Origin: an uncultured Rhodopila sp.
GTDB lineage: Bacteria; Pseudomonadota; Alphaproteobacteria; Acetobacterales; Acetobacteraceae
Length of the DNA: 37,512 nt
Assembly: GCA_903851415.1 (NCBI GenBank)
Contig: CAINOE010000163.1
Coordinates: forward strand, 1 to 37,512
Direction: 5' to 3'
A program made the position numbers and the translations under genes. Within the stretch, counting starts at the first letter, position 1; the number at the start of each line of letters is the position of its first letter. Positions 30,452-37,512 of the stretch are shown piece after piece. Below the pieces are notes generated by a model that did not search any database, had not been told where the DNA came from, and worked only from the letters and a program-made list of their open reading frames with translations.

Positions 30452-31537
30452 ATGCGCTTTCGCAATGCGGTTATAGCAACAGCTTTGCTCGCGACCCCGG
30501 TCGCGGCGATGGCGCAGCCGATAAGCGGCCTCTATGTCGGAGCCGGGGCCGGCCTGCATGCCCCGATCAGTCCGGACATCACTCCATACGGACGTGGATA
30601 CGGCACCGGCCTGCTGGAACTGAACCAGGACTTCGGGTTCAACTCGAACCTCGCCATCGGTTACGGCATCGGCAACGGGTTCCGCTTCGAGATCGAAGGC
30701 GACTTCATGCGCAGCGGCGTGAACCAGTTGCGCGGGACGCCGTTCCCGACCGCCAGCACCGGCACCGTGCGCACCTGGGGCGTCATGGCGAACGCGGTGT
30801 TCGACCTCGATGTCGGGTCACCTTGGGTCTATCCGTATCTCGGCGCCGGCGCGGGCTATCAGTGGACACGGCTGAACCCGCTGACGTCGGTGCGGCCGGG
30901 CGGAGGGTTTGCTTCAGCGACCAGCGCACAGGACGGCGAGCCGGCCGGCCAGGCGATCATCGGCGCATCCTTCCCGATCCCGAACATGCCCGGGCTTTCG
31001 ATAACGGCGGATTACCGGTTCATGGATATCCTGGGCGGTGCGAAGTACGATGGCGTGGTGGTGAATGACGGCGTCGCCTCGCCCTCGGTGTTGAAGATGC
31101 ATAACCAGTTCAACAACGATGTCGTTGTCGGCATCCGTTACGCGTTCAACGTGCCGCCCCCGCCGTCGCCGGCACCCGCGCCCGTTGCGGCTCCCGCTCC
31201 GGCGCCCGCCCGGTCGTACCTGGTGTTCTTCGATTGGGACAGGGCCGATCTGACGGAGCGGGCGAGGGCGATCGTGAAGGAAGCGGCGGATAATTCGACG
31301 CGGGTGCAGGTCACCCGGATCGAGGTCAACGGCTACACGGACACCTCCGGCTCGCCGAAATACAACCAGGGCCTGTCGGTGCGCCGCGCCAAGGCGGTTG
31401 CGGGCGAACTGGTGCGCGACGGCGTGCCGCAGAACGTCATCGCCATCCAGGGATTCGGCGAGACGCACCTGCTGGTCGCGACGGGTCCCGGGGTGCGGGA
31501 GCCGCAGAACCGGCGGGTGGAGATCATCATTCGGTAA
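30452..31537 (+). CDS. OmpA-family outer membrane protein
   Basis: A 361-residue outer membrane protein. It has a signal peptide (residues 1-21, cut after MAQ or AMA), then an eight-stranded OmpA-like barrel to about residue 230 with alternating aromatic strands (GLYVGAGAGLHAP, YPYLGAGAGYQW). A Pro/Ala linker (PPPPSPAPAPVAAPAPAPA) leads to an OmpA C-terminal peptidoglycan-binding domain. That domain has FFDWDRADLT, NGYTDTSG and NQGLSVRRAKAV, holding the Asp and Arg that bind diaminopimelate, and ends EPQNRRVEIIIR. It ties the outer membrane to the wall. It is followed by a palindromic repeat before bchI. Confidence 0.93.
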   Translation: MRFRNAVIATALLATPVAAMAQPISGLYVGAGAGLHAPISPDITPYGRGYGTGLLELNQDFGFNSNLAIGYGIGNGFRFEIEGDFMRSGVNQLRGTPFPTASTGTVRTWGVMANAVFDLDVGSPWVYPYLGAGAGYQWTRLNPLTSVRPGGGFASATSAQDGEPAGQAIIGASFPIPNMPGLSITADYRFMDILGGAKYDGVVVNDGVASPSVLKMHNQFNNDVVVGIRYAFNVPPPPSPAPAPVAAPAPAPARSYLVFFDWDRADLTERARAIVKEAADNSTRVQVTRIEVNGYTDTSGSPKYNQGLSVRRAKAVAGELVRDGVPQNVIAIQGFGETHLLVATGPGVREPQNRRVEIIIR

Positions 31538-31575
31538 GACGCCCGCTTGGCGGGGTTGGGGCGCCCCGTCCCAAC

Positions 31576-31725
31576 CGTCATGGCCGGGCTTGTCCGCATG
31601 GCTATCAGGATAATGCGCAGCCGGAGAAAAGTTTCGCCGAGGCGCCACTCTTTCATCGTCATGGCCCGGCTTGTCCGGGCCACCTATCCCAGCACCCTGC
31701 CGCGATAGGTGGGCCGGCCATGACG
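31576..31725. repeat. Palindromic repeat copy C (with left outer arm)
   Basis: It starts with the outer arm CGTCATGGCCGGGCTTGTCC and GCATGGCTATCAGGATAA (31576-31613), then CCGGAGAAAAGTTTCGCC, then the inner hairpin whose left arm is 31657-31685. The right arm (31707-31725) has lost about ten bases, which makes the stem imperfect. The right outer arm is not recognisable, so the copy is decaying. It lies 3' of the OmpA-family gene and upstream of bchI. Confidence 0.8.
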
Positions 31726-31822
31726 GTTAGGCAGGTGCCGCTGCGTAGGCCGTCGCCTTCCCCCCGGAGGTGATCCGCCGCCTCTCCCTCCCGCCCGGCG
31801 ACAGCTTCATCGTTCCCGTCAA

Positions 31823-31866
31823 ACTTGACCATCATACTTGACGCTCCGTCCCCGGGCACGGATAAG
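31823..31866 (+). promoter_or_regulatory. Candidate sigma-70 promoter of the bch cluster with a direct repeat
   Basis: TTGACG (31838-31843) and GATAAG (31861-31866) are separated by exactly 17 bp, with 5/6 and 4/6 matches to the consensus boxes. The -35 box is part of a direct repeat ACTTGAC (31823-31829 and 31836-31842) with a 13-bp period, which could be a regulator site. No TGT-N12-ACA (PpsR/CrtJ) site or FNR box was recognised nearby. Confidence 0.45.
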
Positions 31867-31908
31867 CACGCCGTGCTCCGAACAGTGAGACGAACCCCTG
31901 GAGTGACT

Positions 31909-31998
31909 ATGAGACTGATGCGGCGGCACGATCCCCGGCACGGCGCGGCATTTCGCACGCGTAGCGATTGCAACGGCGCTTTTGGCTGGGCGCGCTGA
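31909..31998 (+). CDS. Short leader ORF overlapping the bchI start
   Basis: A 29-codon frame with GGAG five bases before its ATG. Its TGA stop (31996-31998) shares one base with the bchI ATG (31998-32000), in the form TGATG. bchI itself has only a weak ribosome-binding site, so translation of this frame may deliver ribosomes to bchI. The peptide is Arg-rich and resembles nothing I know. It lies downstream of the candidate promoter at 31838-31866. It could be chance, since short frames are common in GC-rich DNA. Confidence 0.4.
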   Translation: MRLMRRHDPRHGAAFRTRSDCNGAFGWAR

Positions 31999-33017
31999 TG
32001 TCCACCCGTCCGGTTTTTCCTTTCGCCGCCATCGTCGGGCAGGAGGACATGAAGCTGGCGATCCTGATCGCCGCGATCGATCCCGGCATCGGCGGTGTTC
32101 TGGCCTTCGGCGACCGCGGCACCGGGAAGTCCACGACGATCCGCGCGCTGGCCGCGCTGCTGCCGCCGATGAAGGTGAACCAGGGCTGCCGCTACCATTG
32201 CGATCCGGCCACCCCGGACGTCTGGTGCGCCGACTGCCGCGCCACGGCAAAGCATAAGAGCGTCACCGTCCCGGTCCCGGTGGTCGATCTCCCGCTCGGC
32301 GCCACCGAAGACCGCGTCGTCGGCGCGCTCGACCTGGAACGCGCGCTGACCGGCTCGAAGGTGTTCGAACCGGGGCTGCTGGCGCGCGCCAACCGCGGCT
32401 TCCTGTATATTGACGAAGTGAACCTGCTCGAAGACCACCTCGTCGATCTGCTGCTGGACGTCGCCGCCTCCGGTGAGAACGTCGTCGAGCGCGAGGGCCT
32501 CAGCGTCCGCCACCCCGCCCGCTTCGTCCTGATTGGCAGCGGCAACCCGGAAGAGGGCGAGTTGCGCCCGCAATTGATCGACCGTTTCGGCCTGTCGGTC
32601 GAGGTGCGCACGCCGCAGGACCTGCCGACTCGCATCGAGGTGATCCGCCGCCGCGACGATTTCGAGAACGATCCCGTCGGCTTCACCGAGCACTGGAAGA
32701 AAGCGCAGGACAAGATCCGCCGCCGCATCGTCGATGCGCGGGGCAAGCTGTCCGGTGTGGCCGTGCCGGAGGGCGCGCTGGAAAACGCCGCGCGGCTGTG
32801 CATGGCGCTCGGCACCGACGGGCTGCGCGGCGAGCTGACCCTGATCCGGGCCGGGCGGGCCGTCGCCTGCCTCGACGGCGACAAGGAAGTCGCCGACACG
32901 CATCTGCGGCGGGTCGCGCCGATGGTGCTGGGTCACCGGCTGCGCCGCAATCCGCTGGATGAGGCGGTGGCCAGCACCCGCGTGAACCGCGCCGTCGAGG
33001 AATTGTTCGGCGCATGA
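31998..33017 (+). CDS. bchI: Magnesium chelatase subunit I
   Basis: AAA+ ATPase subunit of magnesium chelatase, which inserts Mg2+ into protoporphyrin IX as the first committed step of bacteriochlorophyll synthesis. The 339-residue product has Walker A GDRGTGKS at residues 38-45, Walker B FLYIDE with Asp139 and Glu140, and the arginine-finger region in PQLIDRFGLSVEV. The cysteines in NQGCRYHCDPATPDVWCADC fall in the insertion typical of BchI. The start at 31998 (MSTRPVFPFAAIVGQEDMK) matches homologues; a TTG at 31968 is in frame but unlikely. Its stop overlaps the bchD start in an ATGA. BchH, the porphyrin-binding subunit, is not in the window. Confidence 0.97.
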   Translation: MSTRPVFPFAAIVGQEDMKLAILIAAIDPGIGGVLAFGDRGTGKSTTIRALAALLPPMKVNQGCRYHCDPATPDVWCADCRATAKHKSVTVPVPVVDLPLGATEDRVVGALDLERALTGSKVFEPGLLARANRGFLYIDEVNLLEDHLVDLLLDVAASGENVVEREGLSVRHPARFVLIGSGNPEEGELRPQLIDRFGLSVEVRTPQDLPTRIEVIRRRDDFENDPVGFTEHWKKAQDKIRRRIVDARGKLSGVAVPEGALENAARLCMALGTDGLRGELTLIRAGRAVACLDGDKEVADTHLRRVAPMVLGHRLRRNPLDEAVASTRVNRAVEELFGA

Positions 33018-34855
33018 GCGGAGCGGCCGCATGGGCCGGTGCGCTACAGGCATTAGGCCTTTTTGCAGCCGATCCTTTGGGGTTGGGCGGGATAGCGGTG
33101 AGGGCGGGGGCGGGGCCGGTGCGCGACCGCTGGCTGAAGATCCTGTATGACTCGCTGCCGCCCGGGATGCCGGTCCGGCGCGTGCCGCTGAACGCCGGGG
33201 ATGATCGCCTGCTCGGCGGCCTCGATCTGGCGGCGACGCTGCAGGCGGGGCATCTGGTGGAGCAGAAGGGCCTGCTGTCCGAGGCCGATGGCGGCATCAT
33301 CGTGTTGCCCATGGCCGAGCGGATCGAACCCGCCGCGGCGGCCCGGCTGCGCGCGGCGTCCGACGAGGGCATGGTGACCTTGCAGCGCGACGGCCTGTCC
33401 CGCGTGCTGCCCGCGCATATCGCCATGGTCGCGCTGGACGAGGGCGCCGACCCGGACGAGCACCCGCCGGCATCGCTGCTGGACCGGATGGCGTTCCTGA
33501 TCGACCTGACCAAGGTGTCGCTGCGGGATATCGAGTACGACGATTGGAGCGGGTTGCCGGGGTCGCGCCCCCTCGTCATGGCGGGCGAAGGCCCGCCGTC
33601 CACGCCTTGCGATGCCGCACCGGACAAAGGCGTGGATGGCGGGCCTTCGCCCGCCATGACGAAAGGCAACGCTTCTACCCCGGAAACCGCCAAAGTCATC
33701 GAAACCCTCTGCAACGTCGCCATGTCGCTCGGCGTCGCCTCGATCCGCGCCCCGCTGTTCGCGCTGCGTGCCGCGCGCATCGCCGCGGCCCGGGATGGAC
33801 GCACCGAGCCGGACCCGGACGACCTGTCTCTCGCCGTCGCCCTGGTCTATGGCCCGCGCGCCACCCGCCTGCCGCCGCAGGAGGAAGCCGAAGCGCCGCC
33901 CGAACCCGAGCCTCCGCCGGAAGACCAGCCCGAGCCGCCGCCGCCGGACGACCAGGACCAGGAGCAAATCCCCGACCTGCCGCTGGAGGACATCGTGCTG
34001 GAAGCGGCCATCGCCGCTCTGCCGCCCGACCTGCTGGCGCAGCTTGCCTCGCTCAGCAACACCAAGGGCCAGGTCCGCATGCCGGGGCGTGTCGGCCAGG
34101 CCAAGATGTCGCTGAAACGCGGCCGCCCCGTCGGCACCCGCCAGGGCGAGCCGAAAGGCGGCGCCCGGCTGCATCTGCTGGAGACTCTGAAAGCCGCCGC
34201 CCCGTGGCAGACCCTGCGCCGCCGCGCCCCGGAACACGGCCCGAAGCGCTTCGAGGTCCGCCGCGACGACTTTCGCATCGTCCGCTTCCGCCAGCGCGTC
34301 GGCACCACCACCGTGTTCGCCGTTGACGCCTCCGGTTCCGCTGCGATGAACCGCCTCGGCGAGGCCAAGGGCGCCGTCGAACTGCTGCTGGCCGATTGCT
34401 ATGTGCGCCGGGACCAGGTGGCGCTGATCGCCTTCCGCGGCACCGGCGCGCAGTTGCTGCTGTCGCCCACCGGATCGCTGCTGCGCGCCAAGCGCAGCCT
34501 GGCCGGGCTGCCGGGCGGCGGACCCACCCCGCTCGCCGCCGGGATCGACGCGGCCATGGCGCTCGCCGACGGCATCCGCCGCAGCGGGCGCACGCCGATC
34601 ATTACGTTCCTGACCGACGCCCGTGCCAACATGACCCGCGATGGCACCGGCGGACGCCCGAAAGCCGAGGCCGAAGCTATGGAAAGTGCCCGCGCCCTGC
34701 GCGCAACCGGTATCGCCGCCTTGATGGTGGACACGTCCCCGCGGCCCAACCCGTTCGCCCGCACGCTGGCGGCGGAAATGGGCGCCCGCTACGTGCCGCT
34801 GCCCTACGCCAACGCCGCGGCGCTGTCGCATGCGGTGCGGGCTGCCGCGGCATGA
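33014..34855 (+). CDS. bchD: Magnesium chelatase subunit D with an inserted palindrome-encoded segment
   Basis: BchD forms the second AAA+ ring of magnesium chelatase and links the ATPase to BchH. The 613-residue product has an N-terminal degenerate AAA+ domain (no intact Walker A), a Pro/Glu/Asp-rich linker (EEAEAPPEPEPPPEDQPEPP) near residue 300, and a C-terminal von Willebrand A domain with the metal motif DASGSAAMN and FLTDARAN. It is longer than purple-bacterial BchD proteins as I know them, which are about 560 residues. Part of the excess is residues 187-216, encoded by a 35-bp-arm palindrome at 33574-33661 and placed between the AAA+ core and the helical bundle (ETAKVIETLCNVAMSLG). The frame stays open. 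The stop overlaps bchO in an ATGA. Confidence 0.95.
   Translation: MSGAAAWAGALQALGLFAADPLGLGGIAVRAGAGPVRDRWLKILYDSLPPGMPVRRVPLNAGDDRLLGGLDLAATLQAGHLVEQKGLLSEADGGIIVLPMAERIEPAAAARLRAASDEGMVTLQRDGLSRVLPAHIAMVALDEGADPDEHPPASLLDRMAFLIDLTKVSLRDIEYDDWSGLPGSRPLVMAGEGPPSTPCDAAPDKGVDGGPSPAMTKGNASTPETAKVIETLCNVAMSLGVASIRAPLFALRAARIAAARDGRTEPDPDDLSLAVALVYGPRATRLPPQEEAEAPPEPEPPPEDQPEPPPPDDQDQEQIPDLPLEDIVLEAAIAALPPDLLAQLASLSNTKGQVRMPGRVGQAKMSLKRGRPVGTRQGEPKGGARLHLLETLKAAAPWQTLRRRAPEHGPKRFEVRRDDFRIVRFRQRVGTTTVFAVDASGSAAMNRLGEAKGAVELLLADCYVRRDQVALIAFRGTGAQLLLSPTGSLLRAKRSLAGLPGGGPTPLAAGIDAAMALADGIRRSGRTPIITFLTDARANMTRDGTGGRPKAEAEAMESARALRATGIAALMVDTSPRPNPFARTLAAEMGARYVPLPYANAAALSHAVRAAAA
33574..33661. repeat. 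Palindromic element in frame inside bchD
   Basis: Left arm 33574-33608 and right arm 33627-33661 are inverse copies over 35 bp with a single mismatch, which would be a G-U pair in RNA; the loop is 18 nt. The outer ends CGTCATGGC and GCCATGACG are the same as in the intergenic palindromes, but the core (GGGCGAAGGCCCGCC) is a different subfamily. It encodes VMAGEGPPSTPC and KGVDGGPSPAMTK within BchD and would form a very stable mRNA hairpin. Confidence 0.9.
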
Positions 34856-35739
34856 GCTACCATCTGTCCTGGGAACGCGACGGCCGCGACTGGCCGAACC
34901 GCGAATACAGCCGCTTCATCGAGGCGGGAGGGTTGCGCTGGCATGTCCAGGTGATGGGGCAGGGGCCTGTCGCGCTGCTGCTGCACGGCACCGGCGCCTC
35001 GACGCACTCGTTCCGCGACCTGGCGCCGCTGCTGGCGAAGCACTTTACCGTCGTGGCGCCCGACCTGCCGGGGCACGGCTTCACCGCGGTGCCGAAATCG
35101 CAGGACGGCTACACCCTGCCGGGCGTCTCCGCCGGCATCGGGGCGTTGCTGGACGAACTCGGGCTGCGCGACAAGGTGGTCGTCGCCGCCGGCCATTCGG
35201 CGGGCGCGGCGATCACGCTGCGCATGTGCCTCGACGGCCTGATCCACCCGGTCGCGGTGATCAGCCTGAACGGGGCGCTGCTGCCGTTCCCGGTGCCGAG
35301 CGGCTTTGCCGGTGTCGCGGCGCGCTGGATGTTCACCTCCGGCGTGGCGGCGCGGGTGTTCTCGTTTCTCGCCGGCACCGGGCCGACGGTCGAGCGGGTG
35401 ATGCGCGGCACCGGCTCCGTGCTCGACGCCGACGGCTTGCGCTTCTATCGCCGCCTTGCCGTCAATCAGGGCCACGTCGCGGGCGCGATGGCGCTGATGG
35501 GCAACTGGGACCTGCACCCGCTGCTGCATGACCTGCCGCAACTCAGGACCAGGCTGGTGCTGGTGAACGGCAGCAAGGACGGGATGGTGCCGGCTTCCGA
35601 AGCCTACCGCATCCGGGCGCTGATGCCGAAGGCCGAACTGATCTCGCTGCCCGGCCTGGGCCATCTTGCGCATGAGGAACGACCCGGCGAGATTGCCGCA
35701 TTGGTCGAAAGGATCGTGGCGCATGAAGCTCCCGGTTGA
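34852..35739 (+). CDS. bchO: Magnesium chelatase-associated alpha/beta hydrolase
   Basis: A 295-residue alpha/beta hydrolase of the BchO family, found with bchI and bchD in purple bacteria and of uncertain role in bacteriochlorophyll synthesis. The nucleophile elbow is GHSAGAA, the oxyanion segment is LLHGTGASTHSFRDLAP, and the catalytic His lies in PGLGHLAHEE. MSYHLSWERDGRDWPNRE at the N-terminus is typical of BchO. The start is the ATG that overlaps the bchD stop; the same frame runs upstream inside bchD to 34396 but that part is not conserved. Its end overlaps the DUF3422 gene start by 17 bases. Confidence 0.95.
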   Translation: MSYHLSWERDGRDWPNREYSRFIEAGGLRWHVQVMGQGPVALLLHGTGASTHSFRDLAPLLAKHFTVVAPDLPGHGFTAVPKSQDGYTLPGVSAGIGALLDELGLRDKVVVAAGHSAGAAITLRMCLDGLIHPVAVISLNGALLPFPVPSGFAGVAARWMFTSGVAARVFSFLAGTGPTVERVMRGTGSVLDADGLRFYRRLAVNQGHVAGAMALMGNWDLHPLLHDLPQLRTRLVLVNGSKDGMVPASEAYRIRALMPKAELISLPGLGHLAHEERPGEIAALVERIVAHEAPG

Positions 35740-37012
35740 TCACCCGCAGCGGATCGAACTCAACGACGAAGTCCACGCAAGGCCGCCGGAGCCGCTGGTC
35801 GCACCGTCGCGGCTGTCCTATCTGGCGCTGATGTCGGATCCGGCGCAGCGCGAGTCGGGGTGGCGCGCGGTGGTCGATATCTGCACCCGCTATCATGTCG
35901 CGCCGCCGGAGAAGAATGCGCTGCATTTCAGCGCCCCGCTCGGTCCGTTCCGGCTGAAGTGGGAGCAGCACACCGAATTCATCCGCTTCATGTTCATCGT
36001 CGAAGGCACCACCGGCGATCCGTTCGAGCGGCCGGCGATTTCGGTGCTGCCGGAGGACTGGGTGGCGGCATTGCCGGGCGAGGTGATCGTCGCCGCGCAT
36101 GCCGCGCTGATCCGTGCCGAACCGGGTCCGATCGATTCGCGGGCCATCGGCAACCGGTGGTTCGACGGCAACGTGCCCATCGGCGCGGCGGTGTCGGGCG
36201 GGGCGGCGACGGCGCTGACCGATTTCCGCATCCATGGCGACGGGTTCAGCCGTCATCTGCTGTTCGACCACCACACCACGCCGTGGCAGGCCGGCCGGAT
36301 CATCCAGCGGCTGCTGGAAATCGACACCTACAAGATCATGGCGCTGCTGGCGCTGCCGGTGGCGCGTTCCGCCGCCCCGATGTTGACGGCGTCGGGGATC
36401 GAACTGGCGAAGATCACCCGGTCGCTGGTGTCGGCGGACGAAACCACCGAGCCGGAACTGCTGAACAGCCTGACCCGGCTGGAGGCGGATGTCGAGAATC
36501 AGCAGTCGGAGACGCGGTACCGCTTCAGCGCGGCGAACGCCTATTACGAACTGGTGCAGCGCCGGATCGATGAGCTGCGCGAGCAGCGCATCCAGGGCTT
36601 GCAGACGTTCCGGGAATTTACCGAGCGCCGGTTGGCTCCGGCGATGAACACCTGCCGCTCGATCGCGGCGCGGCAGGAGTCGCTTTCGCAACGTGTCGGC
36701 CGGGCGACGCAGCTGCTGTCAACCCGGGTTGACCTGGCGCGGCAGCGGCAGAACCAGGCGCTGCTGGCCTCGATGGACAGCCGGGCGCGGCTGCAACTGC
36801 GGCTGCAATCGACCGTGGAAGGCCTGTCCGTTGCAGCGGTAACATATTACGTATCCGCGCTGGTCGGCCACGCGGCGGAGGCGCTGCGGACGGCAGGCGT
36901 GGCGGTCGAACCCGATCTGGCGACCGGGATCAGCATTCCGGTCGTTGCTTTGGTGGCATTTCTCGGCATTCACCACATCCGCCGCAAAGTGACCGGGCGG
37001 GACGAGGAGTAG
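35723..37012 (+). CDS. DUF3422 family membrane-anchored protein
   Basis: A 429-residue DUF3422 protein. The N-terminal MKLPVDHPQRIELNDEVHARPPEPL and WEQHTEFIRFMFI are family hallmarks. The middle is alpha-helical and coiled-coil-like (LTRLEADVENQQSETRYRF), and the C-terminus has two hydrophobic segments (AAVTYYVSALVGH and GISIPVVALVAFLGI), so it is probably anchored in the inner membrane. AAAGGA precedes the ATG. Its start lies inside the end of bchO, so it is translationally linked to the magnesium chelatase genes. Function unknown. The family also occurs in non-phototrophs, so a direct part in pigment synthesis is not proven. Confidence 0.9.
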   Translation: MKLPVDHPQRIELNDEVHARPPEPLVAPSRLSYLALMSDPAQRESGWRAVVDICTRYHVAPPEKNALHFSAPLGPFRLKWEQHTEFIRFMFIVEGTTGDPFERPAISVLPEDWVAALPGEVIVAAHAALIRAEPGPIDSRAIGNRWFDGNVPIGAAVSGGAATALTDFRIHGDGFSRHLLFDHHTTPWQAGRIIQRLLEIDTYKIMALLALPVARSAAPMLTASGIELAKITRSLVSADETTEPELLNSLTRLEADVENQQSETRYRFSAANAYYELVQRRIDELREQRIQGLQTFREFTERRLAPAMNTCRSIAARQESLSQRVGRATQLLSTRVDLARQRQNQALLASMDSRARLQLRLQSTVEGLSVAAVTYYVSALVGHAAEALRTAGVAVEPDLATGISIPVVALVAFLGIHHIRRKVTGRDEE

Positions 37013-37255
37013 GTGCTGACCTCGCCGCATCTGATCGATGCGATCCTGCTGCTGACGGTCGTGGAGGGGATTGTTCTCCGGCGGTGGCGGCAGGTTTCCG
37101 CGCGCGTGGTATGGGGCATGCTGCTGCCGGGGATGTTCCTGCTGCTGGCCTTGCGCGCCGCTTTGGCGGGTGCCGCCTGGCCCTGGGTGCCGACCGCGCT
37201 GACCGGCGCGCTGGTGGCGCATGGCTGCGAGCTATGGACGCGGTTCAGGCGGTGA
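37013..37255 (+). CDS. Small membrane protein, GTG start
   Basis: An 80-residue protein with two or three membrane segments (IDAILLLTVVEGIVL, GMLLPGMFLLLALRAALAGAAW, ALTGALVAHGCELW). It starts with GTG immediately after the DUF3422 TAG, and GAGGAG lies five bases before it inside the end of that gene, which makes co-translation almost certain. I do not recognise a named family, but a short membrane protein after DUF3422 is plausible as a partner. It is the last gene of the bch cluster before the repeat and the intron. Confidence 0.75.
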   Translation: MLTSPHLIDAILLLTVVEGIVLRRWRQVSARVVWGMLLPGMFLLLALRAALAGAAWPWVPTALTGALVAHGCELWTRFRR

Positions 37256-37310
37256 GGCCGGTAAGGCGATGCCCGAGAATGAGCGCTTCAGCCGGACGGC
37301 CTACTCAAGT

Positions 37311-37386
37311 CGTCATGGCCCGGCTTGTCCGGGCCACCTTTTGCCGCACGTGCTGGGATAGGTGGCCCGGTCAAGCCGGGCCATGA
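37311..37386. repeat. Palindromic repeat copy G, interrupted at its right end
   Basis: The left arm 37311-37339 is identical to copy A. The right arm 37360-37386 matches with one mismatch but stops at CCATGA, where other copies read CCATGACG. The next bases, GTGCG, start a different element. The loop is in the reverse orientation relative to copy A (GCCGCACGTGCT). It lies 3' of the bch cluster. Confidence 0.85.
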
Positions 37387-37512
37387 GTGCGTCCGTGAGG
37401 ACGCTTTGTCAGCACGGTGCAAGTCCGTGTCCGGGTTGGTCGCAGCCCGGAAATTGAAGGTAACTGCGTCGCCGCGAGGCGGGGTGGAGAGCAACCGGAG
37501 GTGAACCGGCAG
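37387..37512 (+). mobile_element. 5' end of a probable group II intron (partial)
   Basis: The segment begins GTGCG, the conserved bacterial group II intron 5' end, followed by a chain of hairpins expected of domain I: GCGTCC-GTGA-GGACGC, CACGG with CCGTG, CCGGG with CCCGG, and CGCC-GCGA-GGCG, then GAGAGCAACCGGAGGTGAA. No protein is encoded in the visible part; a reverse transcriptase would lie beyond the window. The start falls exactly at the broken right arm of a palindrome. Identification rests on the 5' motif, hairpin layout and general resemblance only. Confidence 0.65.

Noticed and set aside
31726..31997. PpsR/CrtJ site (TGT-N12-ACA) or FNR box before bchI
   Set aside because: Looked for and not found; only a sigma-70-like promoter and a direct repeat could be supported.
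33053..34831. 592-codon minus-strand frame opposite bchD
   Set aside because: Antisense shadow of bchD, repetitive Arg/Gly/Gln composition.
34396..34851. Extension of bchO upstream into bchD
   Set aside because: Lies wholly within bchD in another frame; the ATGA overlap start gives a standard BchO.
1..37386. CRISPR array suggested by repeated near-identical segments
   Set aside because: The repeats are kilobases apart, are palindromes and have no regular spacers.

Overview
The window is high-GC alphaproteobacterial DNA, most likely from a phototrophic member of the Acetobacteraceae (Rhodospirillales). The grounds are the bchI-bchD-bchO magnesium chelatase cluster, an FnrL-type oxygen regulator with CX2CX7C spacing, a cyoABCD quinol oxidase operon lying beside a membrane-bound PQQ glucose dehydrogenase, and a large Hint-domain protein of a kind common in that family. 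The genus cannot be named from the sequence alone. No tRNA, rRNA, CRISPR array or prophage was seen.

Layout. 1-4200: a palindromic repeat, an unexplained structured non-coding stretch, heme A synthase (ctaA), TldD protease and a secreted SGNH hydrolase. 4226-10633 (minus): cyoABCD followed by gcd, a compact aerobic chain in which glucose dehydrogenase reduces ubiquinone and the Cyo oxidase reoxidises it. 10756-13844: a four-gene minus-strand operon (SnoaL-like, SDR, isochorismatase-like, DUF2721) facing a LysR regulator; two of its enzymes lack their canonical catalytic residues. 14080-21366 (minus): a 1099-residue transglutaminase/DUF2126 protein, an M81/MlrC peptidase, a PLD-type nuclease and a ScoAB-type CoA transferase. 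21466-24068: a small coiled-coil gene with an internal amber codon, an RlmM-like methyltransferase overlapping a DUF423 protein, and prolyl iminopeptidase. 24294-30000: Hint protein, FnrL-like regulator, a small exported protein, RNase T2, a gluconolactonase-like protein and a DedA protein. 30452-37255 (plus): an OmpA-family porin, then a tightly coupled series of a leader ORF, bchI, bchD, bchO, a DUF3422 gene and a small membrane protein. The last 126 bases look like the 5' end of a group II intron.

The thread running through the window is a family of long palindromes with outer ends CGTCATGGC/GCCATGACG. At least eight intergenic copies are present, and every one whose neighbours are visible lies 3' of a gene. 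One is nested inside a larger palindrome. The apparent group II intron begins inside the last two bases of another. A relative with the same ends but a different core sits in frame inside bchD and encodes about 30 extra residues there. This repeat biology, above all the bchD insertion, is the most unusual content. Secondary points of interest are the leader ORF joined to bchI, the operon of catalytically degenerate enzymes, and the Hint protein.
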